64,000 nt of DNA from Actinomycetes bacterium (GTDB lineage Bacteria; Actinomycetota; Coriobacteriia; Anaerosomatales; Anaerosomataceae). A program made the position numbers and the translations under genes. Each line of letters opens with the position of its first letter. Within the stretch, counting starts at the first letter, position 1. Shown one piece after another: positions 24,493 to 33,878 of this stretch. The notes beneath the pieces were generated by a model. The model was not told the DNA's origin. It worked only from the letters and a program-made list of their open reading frames with translations, and did not search any database. The stretch is taken from contig JAJFTE010000096.1 of assembly GCA_021373175.1 (NCBI GenBank), forward strand, positions 1 through 64,000, given 5' to 3'.

Positions 24493-27219
24493 CTACGGCG
24501 TAGCGGTCGTCGCTGAGCTCCCGGAGAGCTGCTCGAGAGCCTTGCCGAGCTCAGCGATCGCCTTGCCGTACGCGGCCCAATCGCCCGCCTTCTGCGCTTC
24601 GATCGCCTTGAGATACAGGTCGCGGGCGGCGCTGACCGTGAGCGCCGCCTCACCACCCGTTCCAGCCGCGGGTGCCGCACCGAAGACTGCGGCAAGCGCG
24701 CTTGTGAGGTCAGGCTGCATCGCGACCGAATCACCATATGCCACAATCACGCGGGTGAGCTGCGGCATCGCTGTTTGCTCGGCTTGAAGGTAGAGCGGCT
24801 GGATGTACACGATGGAGTTCTGGATGGGGATGACGAGCATGTTGCCGAACAGCACGCCGCTCCCCCGCTGGTTCCACAGCGTGAGCTGCTGGCTGATGAT
24901 CGGGTCCTGGTTCACACGCGCGCTCACCTGCTGCGGGCCGAGCACCAGCTTCTGCTTGGGGAATGTGTAGACAATGCGGCGGCCGTAGTTCGCTGGATCA
25001 GAGGATGCCGACATCCAGCCGATCATGTTGTCCTTGGTCCTCGGCGTGAACGGGAGCATGAGCATGAAGTCCTCGGCAGGCTCCTGCGGGAGCTTCATGA
25101 GCACGTAGAACGGGTCCATCGGTGCGTTGTCACCCTCGCCTGGCAGGGCCCATTGGTCTTCCTTGTTGTAGAACACCAGCGGGTCCAGCATGTGGTACGT
25201 CTTGTAGACCTCAGCCTGCACCCGGAAGAGATCCTCGGGGTAGCGCAGGTGCGCACGCACGCCCTCGGGCATCGTGGAGGCATCGACGATGAGGCTCGGG
25301 AAGACCTTCCGATAGGCGGCAAGCAACGGGTCGGCCGGGTCGAACGCGTACATCGTGACGGTCCCGTCATAGGCGTCGATCGTGATCTTCACCGAGTTGC
25401 GCATGTAGTTGACGCCGCCGATACGCTGGGAGTACGGGTATCGGTCCGACGTGGTGTACGCATCGATGATCCATACGAGCCTTCCGTCGATGATCGTGGC
25501 ATAGGGATCCTGGTCGAGCGTGAGCCACGGCGCTAGCGCGCCGATCCGCTCGGTCAGCGTACGCCGGAAGAGCACCTTGCTATCCGGCGTGATGTAGCTG
25601 CTGAAGAGCATCTGCGGTGCCGAGAAGCGCAGCGCGAACGCGGCTCGCCGGACGAGACTGCCGATTGCCACGCCCGTCTCGCCGGCATACGACGTGGTCG
25701 CATTCTGGTCGCCCACCGGATAGTCGAACTCCTTGATCTGCGTGGCTGCGACAACGTAGTTGGTCGTGAGCTCTCCGAAATAGACCGCCGGCCGCTCGAC
25801 CTTCAGATCCGTCGAGCCCGTTGGCGGTATGTCCCTCACCATGAACTTCGGCAAGCCCTGCCCGCTCGACTCGTTCACCGGGCTCACGACAGCGCCGTAT
25901 CCGTGCGTGTAGACGAGGTGTTGGTTCACCCATGTCTTGGCCTGCTCGGCAAGTTGGCCGACGTTCATCTCGCGGAGCGACACAAGAACCTGGCGGCGGT
26001 CGCCGTCGATCGTGTAGCGGTCGACGTCCACATCGATGAAGTCGTAGTACGGCCGAATGCCCTGCAGCTGCTGGAACGACTGCGAGGCGATCTTGGGGTC
26101 CCAGAGCCGCACGTTCCTGATGGTGTCGCTGTCACCGGCGACCGCCGTCGCGGTGAGGCTCTCGTCGGCAGGGAACGCACGCACGATGACGTCCTCGATC
26201 TTGAACGCCTTGCGGGTCATAGCGATGTTGCGCTCGATGTACGGCGTTTCGGTGGCGACCTCGTTTGGTGAGACGCGGAACTGCTGGACGAGCGCCGGAT
26301 ACACGCCGCCGACGATGATCGAAGCGCCCACCCACACGCCCAGCGCGATGGCGGGAAGTTTCCATCCCTTGAAGCGGATGTTGAGGAGCAGCGCGATGCC
26401 TGATATCACGGCAATCACTATGAGGATCTGGAACGCAGGGATCTGCGCATGCACGTCGGTGTACGACGCGCCAAGGACCTGTCCTCTCGGCGAGAAGCTG
26501 AGTTCGAAGATGTCCAGCCAGTAGCGGAAGCCCTGAACGACGATCATGAGCCCGCCGAGCACCGAAAGGTGCGCCTTCACATGCGGATCGAAGCCCTTCA
26601 GGCGCGCCCACGGACGGATCGACCCGGTGAGAACATGCACGGCGGCGGTAAGCACCAGCGTGACCGCCAGCGTGCCCATAAGCCAATCGGCAACGGTTCG
26701 CAGCGCGGGCAACGTGAAGAAGAAGAACGAAAGGTCACGCCCGAACTGGGGGTCGGTCTGACCGAACGGCACGGCTACGAACGCAAGCCGGAACACCGGC
26801 CACTTTGCCGCCATCGCCGCGCCCGAGATGAGGGCCGCTACCGCACTGAGGGCGACGAGTCCGATGCCCGAGAAGCGCCGCAGGGCATCCCGCACCTGCT
26901 GCAGCGCCATCTCGAAACGGAAGCCCGCCTCATCGGTGGCGCGAAGCACAGCCAAAGGCGCCATCCGGCCAGCGATGAACACGTTCACATACAAGATCAC
27001 GAAGAAGAGCGCGAAGAAGACCAGGCCCGTCACCCAACTTGAGGTCACCCGTGTCCAGAAGACCGTCAATTGGCCCAGGTCGGCGTACCACAATGCGTCG
27101 GTGTAAAAGGTCGCCGCGCCCCCGGAGATCGCGAGCAACAGCACCACGACACCGACGATGATCGGCACCGTCGGTCGGCCACGCTTACCAGAACGAGAAG
27201 TCGCGGACACACCAGGCAT
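24493..27219 (-). CDS. UPF0182 family membrane protein
   Basis: 908 residues. Seven or so membrane helices occupy the first third (from PTVPIIVGVVVLLLAISGGA to FKGWKLPAIALGVWVGASII). A large outward-facing domain follows, with family landmarks YIERNIAMTRKAF, DYPVGDQNATTSYAGETGV, RIGALAPWLTLDQDPYATI, FPKQKLVLGPQQVSARVNQD and QPLYLQAEQ. The C-terminal tail is Ala rich. UPF0182 is widespread in actinobacteria and its function is unknown. ATG follows GGAGG by five bases. It stands alone, with a hairpin downstream and the HD-GYP gene ending 37 bases upstream. Confidence 0.92.
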   Translation of the reverse strand: MPGVSATSRSGKRGRPTVPIIVGVVVLLLAISGGAATFYTDALWYADLGQLTVFWTRVTSSWVTGLVFFALFFVILYVNVFIAGRMAPLAVLRATDEAGFRFEMALQQVRDALRRFSGIGLVALSAVAALISGAAMAAKWPVFRLAFVAVPFGQTDPQFGRDLSFFFFTLPALRTVADWLMGTLAVTLVLTAAVHVLTGSIRPWARLKGFDPHVKAHLSVLGGLMIVVQGFRYWLDIFELSFSPRGQVLGASYTDVHAQIPAFQILIVIAVISGIALLLNIRFKGWKLPAIALGVWVGASIIVGGVYPALVQQFRVSPNEVATETPYIERNIAMTRKAFKIEDVIVRAFPADESLTATAVAGDSDTIRNVRLWDPKIASQSFQQLQGIRPYYDFIDVDVDRYTIDGDRRQVLVSLREMNVGQLAEQAKTWVNQHLVYTHGYGAVVSPVNESSGQGLPKFMVRDIPPTGSTDLKVERPAVYFGELTTNYVVAATQIKEFDYPVGDQNATTSYAGETGVAIGSLVRRAAFALRFSAPQMLFSSYITPDSKVLFRRTLTERIGALAPWLTLDQDPYATIIDGRLVWIIDAYTTSDRYPYSQRIGGVNYMRNSVKITIDAYDGTVTMYAFDPADPLLAAYRKVFPSLIVDASTMPEGVRAHLRYPEDLFRVQAEVYKTYHMLDPLVFYNKEDQWALPGEGDNAPMDPFYVLMKLPQEPAEDFMLMLPFTPRTKDNMIGWMSASSDPANYGRRIVYTFPKQKLVLGPQQVSARVNQDPIISQQLTLWNQRGSGVLFGNMLVIPIQNSIVYIQPLYLQAEQTAMPQLTRVIVAYGDSVAMQPDLTSALAAVFGAAPAAGTGGEAALTVSAARDLYLKAIEAQKAGDWAAYGKAIAELGKALEQLSGSSATTATP

Positions 27220-27256
27220 GAAGTCCTCCGTTCAGATCACGCCGCCAGCGGCGGCA

Positions 27257-28744
27257 TCACAAGAAATCCGAGACCTCCACGTTCAGACCAGCCGGATCGA
27301 GGCAACGCTCTATACTACGCCCCTCCGGGTCATCGGACAGATCGATATCAACCGGCGCGATCATCGCACCGTCGGCGGCAGCGATGACCCGCACGCGCGG
27401 CAGTGCGACATCGTGCGGATTGGGCGACACGACGATCCCGGTCTCCCCCGAACTCAACATCACGACCGATCGGGGCGGATACAGCCCCATCAGGCCGACG
27501 AACAGCCGAACGAGCGTGGGGTCCAGTGCGCTGCCGGCGTTTCTCACGAGCGTCAGGATCGCATCGTCCTGCGCTCGCGCGGCGCTATACGTGCGGCGCG
27601 ACGTCATCGCGTCATAGGCATCGGCGACCGCGACGATCCTGCTTGCCAAGTGCTGCTTTCGCGGCGGCATGCGCTGAGGATAGCCGGTGAGGTCGTAGCG
27701 CATGTGGTGCTCGAGGACGATCACGGTAGCTGCCTTGTCGAGTCCGGGCGTAAGTGCGGTGTTCTCGGCCCCGAAGATCGGATGCTGCCGGACCTGCTCC
27801 CACTCATCGGACGTCAGCGGTCCCGGCTTGTTCAGCACCTCGAGGTCGACGACCATCTTGCCGACGTCGTGCAGGAGCGCTCCCGCGCCGAGCGTCGACA
27901 AGAAGCGGTAGTCGTGTGTGATCATGGAGCCGAGCGCAAGCGACAGGATCGCGACGTTCACCATATGGTAGAACGTGTACTCGTCGAAGCTCTTGAGACC
28001 GGCCAGCTCGAGCGTGGCATGGCGGTTGTTGAGCACGTTGTCGACCAGGCTGCGAACCGTTCCTCTCACGCGGGGAACGTTGATCGCCTGGCCCGACCGG
28101 ATGAGCCGCTCAAGATCGCGCATGAGGTCGAGCGCGTTGGCGTACGCCTCGCGCGCGAGCTGGTGCGCGTCAGCGTCCTCCCGCACGGCCGGCTCCCGGT
28201 AGACGGCCACACCGGTTATCGCGATGTGTCCGAGGCGTGCCTCAGCTGCCATTGCCGTTACGCCGCCGTGTTCTGTGACCGTCTCGGGATCGGCGCTGAT
28301 GATCTTCGCGAACCGCTGGATCTCGCTTTCGGACACGCCGCGACCGAACACCACGCTGCCGGCCCCTATCGCCGTCATGTCGCGGATCAGCTGGTCGAAA
28401 AGAACACTGTCTTCAGCGAGAAGCTGCTCACCGAGGAGGAGTTCGTCCTCATAAAACGTGATGGGAACGTCCACACCTTCTTCATGGAACTGGGAGAGCA
28501 CTTTCGCGAACTCCTCCACCGCCTGTGCCACTGCGGGATGCTCTTGCGGGTAGAAGCGCTCGGCGCGACGCAGCGCATAGAGCCTGGCCAGGAGGTCGCG
28601 CGCACGGCGCATCTGTTTGGCCGAGAAGACGGACGTGGGGCCCAAGGGCTTCGCATTCTCGCCCTTGATGACATCGCCTCGCTCGTCGCTGCCAAGGGCG
28701 CCGGCCGCCGCGCGTACGATATCGGCGTAGCCCTCCTCGGTCAC
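27257..28744 (-). CDS. HD-GYP-type phosphohydrolase
   Basis: 495 residues. The N-terminal region (about 45-175; RFYPQEHPAVAQAVEEF, ITFYEDELLLGEQLL, GVSESEIQRFAKIISADPE) resembles the start of the upstream protein. The C-terminal domain carries LLHDVGK, EHHMRYDLTGYP and IVAVADAYDAMTSRRTY, the HD-GYP set for c-di-GMP hydrolysis; the QHP segment (RQHPIFGAENT) is also present. Metal ligands look complete. GTG 28744 overlaps the stop of the HEAT protein gene as GTGA. It is likely an effector of nucleotide signalling together with that partner. Confidence 0.87.
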   Translation of the reverse strand: MTEEGYADIVRAAAGALGSDERGDVIKGENAKPLGPTSVFSAKQMRRARDLLARLYALRRAERFYPQEHPAVAQAVEEFAKVLSQFHEEGVDVPITFYEDELLLGEQLLAEDSVLFDQLIRDMTAIGAGSVVFGRGVSESEIQRFAKIISADPETVTEHGGVTAMAAEARLGHIAITGVAVYREPAVREDADAHQLAREAYANALDLMRDLERLIRSGQAINVPRVRGTVRSLVDNVLNNRHATLELAGLKSFDEYTFYHMVNVAILSLALGSMITHDYRFLSTLGAGALLHDVGKMVVDLEVLNKPGPLTSDEWEQVRQHPIFGAENTALTPGLDKAATVIVLEHHMRYDLTGYPQRMPPRKQHLASRIVAVADAYDAMTSRRTYSAARAQDDAILTLVRNAGSALDPTLVRLFVGLMGLYPPRSVVMLSSGETGIVVSPNPHDVALPRVRVIAAADGAMIAPVDIDLSDDPEGRSIERCLDPAGLNVEVSDFL

Positions 28745-30927
28745 GATGCATCCCCCTTCGTGGCGGAACCGAGGGTGGCAAGAGCCGACTGGGCCGCCGC
28801 GCGTATCTCTCTCGCGCGTCCCGAGCGGATGATCGACCGGCGGTTGGCGAGTTCGCTCAGTGCCGGGGTGGCCTCGGTAGCGCCGATGCGCCCGAGCGCC
28901 TCGATAGCCTCGACGCGCGGGCCGACATCGCGATTCCCGCGACCCTCGCCGCGCGCTACCGCCAGCAACGCCTTTGTGGCGCCCCGCACTCCGGCACTGC
29001 CAAGATACCGCGCAGCCAACTGCACGTTTTGGGGGTCATCATCCGCAAGTGACGCAGCAAGCATCTCCTCGGCACGAGGATCGCGGATGTTCGAAAGCGC
29101 CCTGATCGTCTCTCGGCGAACACGCGGGTCAGCGTGCCGCATCGTCCGGTCCAGGTACGGCAACGTATCGGAGCCCCGCGTCGACCCGAGGATGCTCACG
29201 ACGTTGCGCACGAAGTACCAGCGCGGGTCGCTCACCCTGTCTCCGAGCCCCTGGACGTGCCCGGGTGCAAGGTCGGTCACCAGATCGACGAGCGCCTTCC
29301 TGGCAGCCATGTCGGGCTCGTCGGCCAGCACTTCGAGCAGCGGGTCGATGGTACGCGCGCCGAGGAGACCCAGAAGCCGTCGGCAGATAACGTACTCAGG
29401 AGACCCGCTCTCGAACACCCGCATCGCCATAGCGATCGACCCGATCTGCCTGGGTTGCGCGAGGCCTTGCAGGACCTCGGCCACGCGGGCGCGCTGCGCT
29501 TCTCCCAGGGCCTCATCGCGAGCGAGCGCGTCCAGCGCCGTTGCCGCGTCTGCCGCGATCTCGAAGTCGCCCCATTCGATCAGCATACCAAGGCCGGCCT
29601 CGAGCGTTGCCATGATCGAGCCGAAGACATCGGGCCTGCGTTCGAGAGTCGCGAGCGTCACCAGACTCGCGATGACCTCTCCGTCAGAGACGTTTGCGAG
29701 CGCCTCAGCGCGCAACGCCATGAGATCGGGGTCCGCCTCGCCGCTCAAGAGCTCGCGGGAGGGGGCGAGATCGATGAGCTTGAGCGCGCCGTCGACCGCG
29801 CCGTCGAGCTGGCTGTGGATCCTTTCGGTCACCTGCAGGTACGTCGGCAGTGCGTGTTCCATCATCGCTGTCGCTTCGGCCTCGTCAGCTCCGGCGCCCA
29901 GAAGCGCGGATCGCGCCGCTGCGGAGACGTCATCCTTGCTCGCTCGTGAGATGAGCGCGAGATTGCGCAGCGCCCGGGAGATGCCGTCCCGGCTGACGGG
30001 GTCGGGTCTGAGACCGTCCGCCAGGGCGCGACACACTTCGTCCAGATCAAGCTGCCTGACGACCTCGGCGACCGCATCGTCGATGCGCGCATCCGCAAGC
30101 AGCCGGTCGACCAGGAGTCGATGACGGCTTTCGGCGTCGAGCCCCATCACGGCCTCCGCGATCGAGCGGAAGAGCGCGTTGCGGTCCTCGGCCAGCTCTC
30201 CGTTCGCGAGCCTTGCAAACGTTGAGACACGTTCGGCAAGTGCGCCTATCGCGCCGGCCGCGGCGCGGGAGAGCGCAACATCCGCCAGATAGCGCTGCAC
30301 GAGCTTAGGACTTGCGATGAAGCGGATGAGCAGCCGCCGATCGCGCGGCTTGAGCGCCGAGCGGGCGTCAAGGAGCGCATCGATCCGCTCGCTTTTGGGA
30401 GGCCACGGCTCGCCCGCCAGCGGCGCCTGCTCGAACTCTTCGGAGATCTCGGCGTCCACGATCTTGGTGGCGACGGTGCTCACGGTGATGCCGTCGACCT
30501 GGCGTTCCCAGAGGCGGGCCTCAAAGCCGCCTGCCGCATCGATCTCCTCGGGGCTCTCAAGCAGAATGCCGAGAAACGCAGTGACCTGCTCCTCGGTCAC
30601 GCCGACGTGGAAGCGCACGTCCGAAAGGTTGCGCGAGTACAACTCGCGCGCGAACGACGCGAAGGCCGGCTGACCAGCCAGGATCGGCAATGAGTCGAAC
30701 AGCAACCCGTCTTTCGTTACCACGATGCGAATGCTCGAGCACTGCCGCAGCTGCTGGCGGAGCACTGCCACGACCTCGCGCGCGTTCTCACGGGGGATGG
30801 TGCTGGTGGGCGGATAGAGCTTCACCGCCTTGAAGGTGACAAGTAGCTGCTTGATCAGGCCCTCGATGGCGGCGGGAGCACGTTCGGCCGATGTATCGCT
30901 TTGTGCCACGTTCAGGGTCCACCCCAT
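28741..30927 (-). CDS. HEAT-repeat protein partnered with HD-GYP
   Basis: 728 residues, no membrane segment. Residues about 20-165 (FKAVKLYPPTSTIPRENARE, VVTKDGLLFDSLPILAG, VGVTEEQVTAFLGILLESPE) match the layout of the N-terminal region of the HD-GYP protein encoded next. The remainder is helical; the C-terminal part is clearly HEAT-like (RHADPRVRRETIRALSNIRD, VEAIEALGRIGATEATPAL). HEAT arrays bind proteins, so it may scaffold the phosphodiesterase. ATG 30927 is preferred; ribosome site GGTGGGTGG is rather distant. Divergent from maf. Confidence 0.75.
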   Translation of the reverse strand: MGWTLNVAQSDTSAERAPAAIEGLIKQLLVTFKAVKLYPPTSTIPRENAREVVAVLRQQLRQCSSIRIVVTKDGLLFDSLPILAGQPAFASFARELYSRNLSDVRFHVGVTEEQVTAFLGILLESPEEIDAAGGFEARLWERQVDGITVSTVATKIVDAEISEEFEQAPLAGEPWPPKSERIDALLDARSALKPRDRRLLIRFIASPKLVQRYLADVALSRAAAGAIGALAERVSTFARLANGELAEDRNALFRSIAEAVMGLDAESRHRLLVDRLLADARIDDAVAEVVRQLDLDEVCRALADGLRPDPVSRDGISRALRNLALISRASKDDVSAAARSALLGAGADEAEATAMMEHALPTYLQVTERIHSQLDGAVDGALKLIDLAPSRELLSGEADPDLMALRAEALANVSDGEVIASLVTLATLERRPDVFGSIMATLEAGLGMLIEWGDFEIAADAATALDALARDEALGEAQRARVAEVLQGLAQPRQIGSIAMAMRVFESGSPEYVICRRLLGLLGARTIDPLLEVLADEPDMAARKALVDLVTDLAPGHVQGLGDRVSDPRWYFVRNVVSILGSTRGSDTLPYLDRTMRHADPRVRRETIRALSNIRDPRAEEMLAASLADDDPQNVQLAARYLGSAGVRGATKALLAVARGEGRGNRDVGPRVEAIEALGRIGATEATPALSELANRRSIIRSGRAREIRAAAQSALATLGSATKGDAS

Positions 30928-30997
30928 CACAACATCTCGCCACCCACCCTCGCCCCGATTATGCCCCCTAGCGGGCCACGGTGCTATCATCGCGCGC

Positions 30998-31669
30998 ATG
31001 GAATCCTCGGCAACAAGCGTTCTGCTCGCCTCGGCATCGCCGCGAAGACGCCGCCTCGTGGCATGGCTCGGACTGGATGCGGACCTCACCGCTGTCGACA
31101 CGCCCGAGGACCTGACATCGCCGCTGGCGGCCGTCCCCGCGCAACTGGCCGCTGCCATCGCTGCCGAGAAGGCGCGTGCGGCGAGAAGCGCTGGCGAGAC
31201 CGCCCGCCTGGTGCTGGCGTTCGACACCATCGTGGTGGCCGAAGGAGAAGTCCTCGGCAAGCCGCGCGACCTTGACGACGCGTACCGGATGCTCCGCGCG
31301 CTGTCTGGCCGCGCGCATCGCGTCGTCACGGGTGTGGCGCTGCTCGAGCCGGGTACCGGCACGCCCCGCACGTTCGCGGTCACCACGAGGGTGGAGATGC
31401 GCGACCTTTCGGACGCCGATATCGCGGAGTGGGCCGCCAAAGGCGAGTTCATGGGATGCGCGGGAGCGTACAACATCGAGCATCACCTGGCGTCGGTGTC
31501 GCTTGGTGAGTGCTACCAGAATGTGGCTGGCTTGCCGCTGTGCCACCTTTACGCGGCGCTCGCGTCGGGGGCAGTCGCGGGCGTGCCCGCGGGCCTCACG
31601 TCGCCGCTCGGCGCTTGCGATGCCGCCCTCGGACGGCGCTGCGCCCTCGGCCGAACGCTCGCGACTTAG
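30998..31669 (+). CDS. maf: Maf-like nucleotide pyrophosphatase
   Basis: 223 residues, about 25 longer than typical Maf because of a C-terminal extension (ASGAVAGVPAGLTSPLGACD). The core is intact: LLASASPRRRRLVAWLG, the catalytic Asp in AFDTIVV, GKPRDLDDAYRMLRALSG, RVVTGVAL and FMGCAGAYNIE. Maf proteins hydrolyse dTTP/UTP or modified nucleotides and can affect division. The sequence does not settle which subfamily. It is divergent from the HEAT protein gene; its stop overlaps the 3-prime end of the methyltransferase on the other strand. Confidence 0.9.
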   Translation: MESSATSVLLASASPRRRRLVAWLGLDADLTAVDTPEDLTSPLAAVPAQLAAAIAAEKARAARSAGETARLVLAFDTIVVAEGEVLGKPRDLDDAYRMLRALSGRAHRVVTGVALLEPGTGTPRTFAVTTRVEMRDLSDADIAEWAAKGEFMGCAGAYNIEHHLASVSLGECYQNVAGLPLCHLYAALASGAVAGVPAGLTSPLGACDAALGRRCALGRTLAT

Positions 31670-32493
31670 GCGCGAAGCGCGGTCACGATCATCGACTCGT
31701 CCCTGGTGACATCAAGCTCCCTGCCGGCGTGATCGCCAAGAAAGCGGACGTCGGCAAAGCCGGCGCGAGCAAGCTCCGCGCCGATAAGCGCGGGCGGCAT
31801 CGCGAGATGGAGCGAGCGCCGCGTGCGGAGCGACCACCCACCGGTCCGGTCCGCTGCAAGCGTCCGGGGCCAGTCCTCGATCGTGTGGGGGCTTTCTCGA
31901 ACGGCCGCGTCGCGCATAAGTGTCACGAAATCGAAGAGCACCCCGTCGCCCGACGGCGTGTAGTCGAGCAGACGCAAGAAGAACTTGTCCCCGCCCGGCG
32001 TCTCTCGGAAGACGGGATTCATCGTCCGGATGCGCTGCGTGACCAGCCGCTCGTGGTTGAGGTAGTGCAGCACCAGCACGCCGCCCGGCCTGAGCGCTGC
32101 CGAGAAGTCATCGAGCGCCTCGCGCAGCCCCGCGAGAGAGCGCACATGCGGAAGCGCGTTGCCCGTGCACGTGAGCGCGTCGACCTGTCCGCCGAGCAGC
32201 GCCGCGACCCCGCCAAACCCGCCCTCGACGATGCGCACGTCGCTGCCGGCCGCCTCGGCGTTCTCACGGGCGAGCGCGAGCATGTCCGCGCTTGGGTCGA
32301 TGGCGGTCACGTCGAGTCCCCACGAGCGGAACATGATCGCGTGACGTGCGCTTCCTGAGCCCACATCCGCCACCGAGTGCGCGCCGTGCGCCTCGAACAG
32401 CTTGCGGAAGAATGGCGCCTCGCGCGTCAGACGGCGATCCCAGTCGACGAGCTCGTCGTACTCGCGCTCCTCGTTGTGCTTCGCGTCGAACAT
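31666..32493 (-). CDS. Class I SAM-dependent methyltransferase
   Basis: 275 residues. SAM motif I is VADVGSGSARHAIMFRSWG, motif II ends ...VTAIDPSADMLALAREN, and a post-motif LTCTGNALPHVRSLAG follows. It belongs to the small-molecule methyltransferase group (similar to glycine/sarcosine or ubiquinone-type folds). The ATG is separated by a single base from the TAG of the amidohydrolase gene, so they are co-translated. The substrate is unknown. Confidence 0.85.
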   Translation of the reverse strand: MFDAKHNEEREYDELVDWDRRLTREAPFFRKLFEAHGAHSVADVGSGSARHAIMFRSWGLDVTAIDPSADMLALARENAEAAGSDVRIVEGGFGGVAALLGGQVDALTCTGNALPHVRSLAGLREALDDFSAALRPGGVLVLHYLNHERLVTQRIRTMNPVFRETPGGDKFFLRLLDYTPSGDGVLFDFVTLMRDAAVRESPHTIEDWPRTLAADRTGGWSLRTRRSLHLAMPPALIGAELARAGFADVRFLGDHAGRELDVTRDESMIVTALRA

Positions 32494-32494
32494 G

Positions 32495-33421
32495 CTACTC
32501 GTCCAATCTGAAGATGCGCACGGCGTTACCACGCAGCACCAGATCGCGATCCCGCTCCGAGAGCCCCAGCTCCTCAAGCGTGCGAATCTGCTGGAACTTG
32601 ATCCATTTCCGGTACGGAGCGGTGGTCCCCGAGTCGGTACCGAACAGCACTCGCTCGGGGCCGAACGCCGTGAGCGCGCGGTCGAAGACCTGCGGCAGCG
32701 TGTAGCCGTGCGGGTCGTAATCCATCCAGTTGTTCGTGCCCGAGGAGTCGAACGACACGTTCTTGCACTGATAGCCGAGACGGAGCGCTTCGTGCAGGTA
32801 GCCGGCACCGAAGTGCGCGATCACAAACGGCATGTCCGGGTAGTCTCGGGCCACGGGCGAGAGATCGGTTGGGTCCGCGTAACGTAGGTCGCCGGTAGGA
32901 TCCACCGTCACGCCGTAGTGGATGGTGATCGCAGCGCCCAACTCAGCGGCTTTCTCGAAGAACGGCCGGCACGCCGGGTCCGACAGATGGAAGCAGCGGT
33001 TCACGGGGAAGAGCTTCACGCCCTTGAACCCCGCCGCCATCTCCCGTTCCACGAGCGCGGGCGCCCCCGGCGTACGCGGGTCCACGTTACAGAGCGCGGC
33101 CACCCGGCCCGCCGATGCGGTGATGAAGTCCCGCATGTACTGAATGTCTGGCATGGTCGAGACCACAAGCGCCTTGGCGACCCCGGCGTCCTTCAGGCGT
33201 GCCGCATACCACTCCGCCATCTTAGCGGCGTCCAGGTCGGGAAGCGTCTCGTCGCGTCGGCCCCACTTCCCTTCTTCAAGCGCCTTGCGCCATCGGGGCG
33301 GAACGTTCGGTTCGCGCTCCACGAACTCGCGGAAGAGCGGGAGCGAGAACAGATGGACGTGTGCGTCGACGACATCTCCGGGATGCGTCGAAGGAGCGGT
33401 GCCGAGCGGTTCCGTTGTCAT
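32495..33421 (-). CDS. Amidohydrolase-family (amidohydrolase_2) metalloenzyme
   Basis: 308-residue TIM-barrel hydrolase or decarboxylase of the ACMSD/amidohydrolase_2 type. It shows the metal HxH in VDAHVHLF, a GFKGVKLFP strand with the Lys, ITIHYG and VIAHFGAGYLHEA with metal His residues, and the barrel Asp in VLFGTDSGTTAPY. The HYG His and terminal Asp are in place, so it looks active. ATG 33421 lies seven bases after the PspC gene stop; no strong ribosome site is visible. Substrate unknown. Confidence 0.82.
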   Translation of the reverse strand: MTTEPLGTAPSTHPGDVVDAHVHLFSLPLFREFVEREPNVPPRWRKALEEGKWGRRDETLPDLDAAKMAEWYAARLKDAGVAKALVVSTMPDIQYMRDFITASAGRVAALCNVDPRTPGAPALVEREMAAGFKGVKLFPVNRCFHLSDPACRPFFEKAAELGAAITIHYGVTVDPTGDLRYADPTDLSPVARDYPDMPFVIAHFGAGYLHEALRLGYQCKNVSFDSSGTNNWMDYDPHGYTLPQVFDRALTAFGPERVLFGTDSGTTAPYRKWIKFQQIRTLEELGLSERDRDLVLRGNAVRIFRLDE

Positions 33422-33428
33422 GGGGGTT

Positions 33429-33878
33429 CTATCCAACCTTCGTCGGCGAAGCCTGCATCGGCTTCGGTTCTTCAGGCATAACGATCGATAGGATGATATA
33501 GGCGACGATCGCGGTCCCGAGCTCCGTGAGCAACGCCAGCGCAAGGAACGCGACTCGCAGCGCAACGGCATCGATGCCGAAGTACTTCGCAAGGCCGCCC
33601 AGGACGCCGGAGATCCACCGGTCGTCGCGCGAACGATACAGCCGCTTCCCCTTCTCGGGCAGGGCGGCCTTCCCGCCTCGACCAGCCATGACGATCACTG
33701 CGACGCCAATGAGGACCAGCGCCAACGCACCTCGAGCGTCACGGGCGATCGCCCAAACTCGCAGCACCGGCTCGGGAACCAGGCCGAACTGGCGAATCAT
33801 CAGCCACGCGCCGATGACGATGAGCAGCGCGCCGATGACGAGCAATGGCGAACCATGTTCGTTTCGCTCCTCGGACAT
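33429..33878 (-). CDS. PspC-domain membrane protein
   Basis: 149 residues. Two membrane helices (SPLLVIGALLIVIGAWLMI and ALALVLIGVAVIVMAG) precede a C-terminal PspC domain: RLYRSRDDRWISGVLGGLAKYFGIDAV and a third helix ending IILSIVMPEEP. The PspC order is reversed relative to the other PspC gene of this cluster, where the domain is N-terminal. AGGAGG is one base from the first ATG and four from the second, so I take 33878. The upstream stop overlaps both. Confidence 0.85.
   Translation of the reverse strand: MSEERNEHGSPLLVIGALLIVIGAWLMIRQFGLVPEPVLRVWAIARDARGALALVLIGVAVIVMAGRGGKAALPEKGKRLYRSRDDRWISGVLGGLAKYFGIDAVALRVAFLALALLTELGTAIVAYIILSIVMPEEPKPMQASPTKVG

Noticed and set aside
27158-30124. 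988-residue open frame on the plus strand
   Set aside because: Antisense to the HD-GYP and HEAT genes; no motif, Arg/Ser-rich composition.
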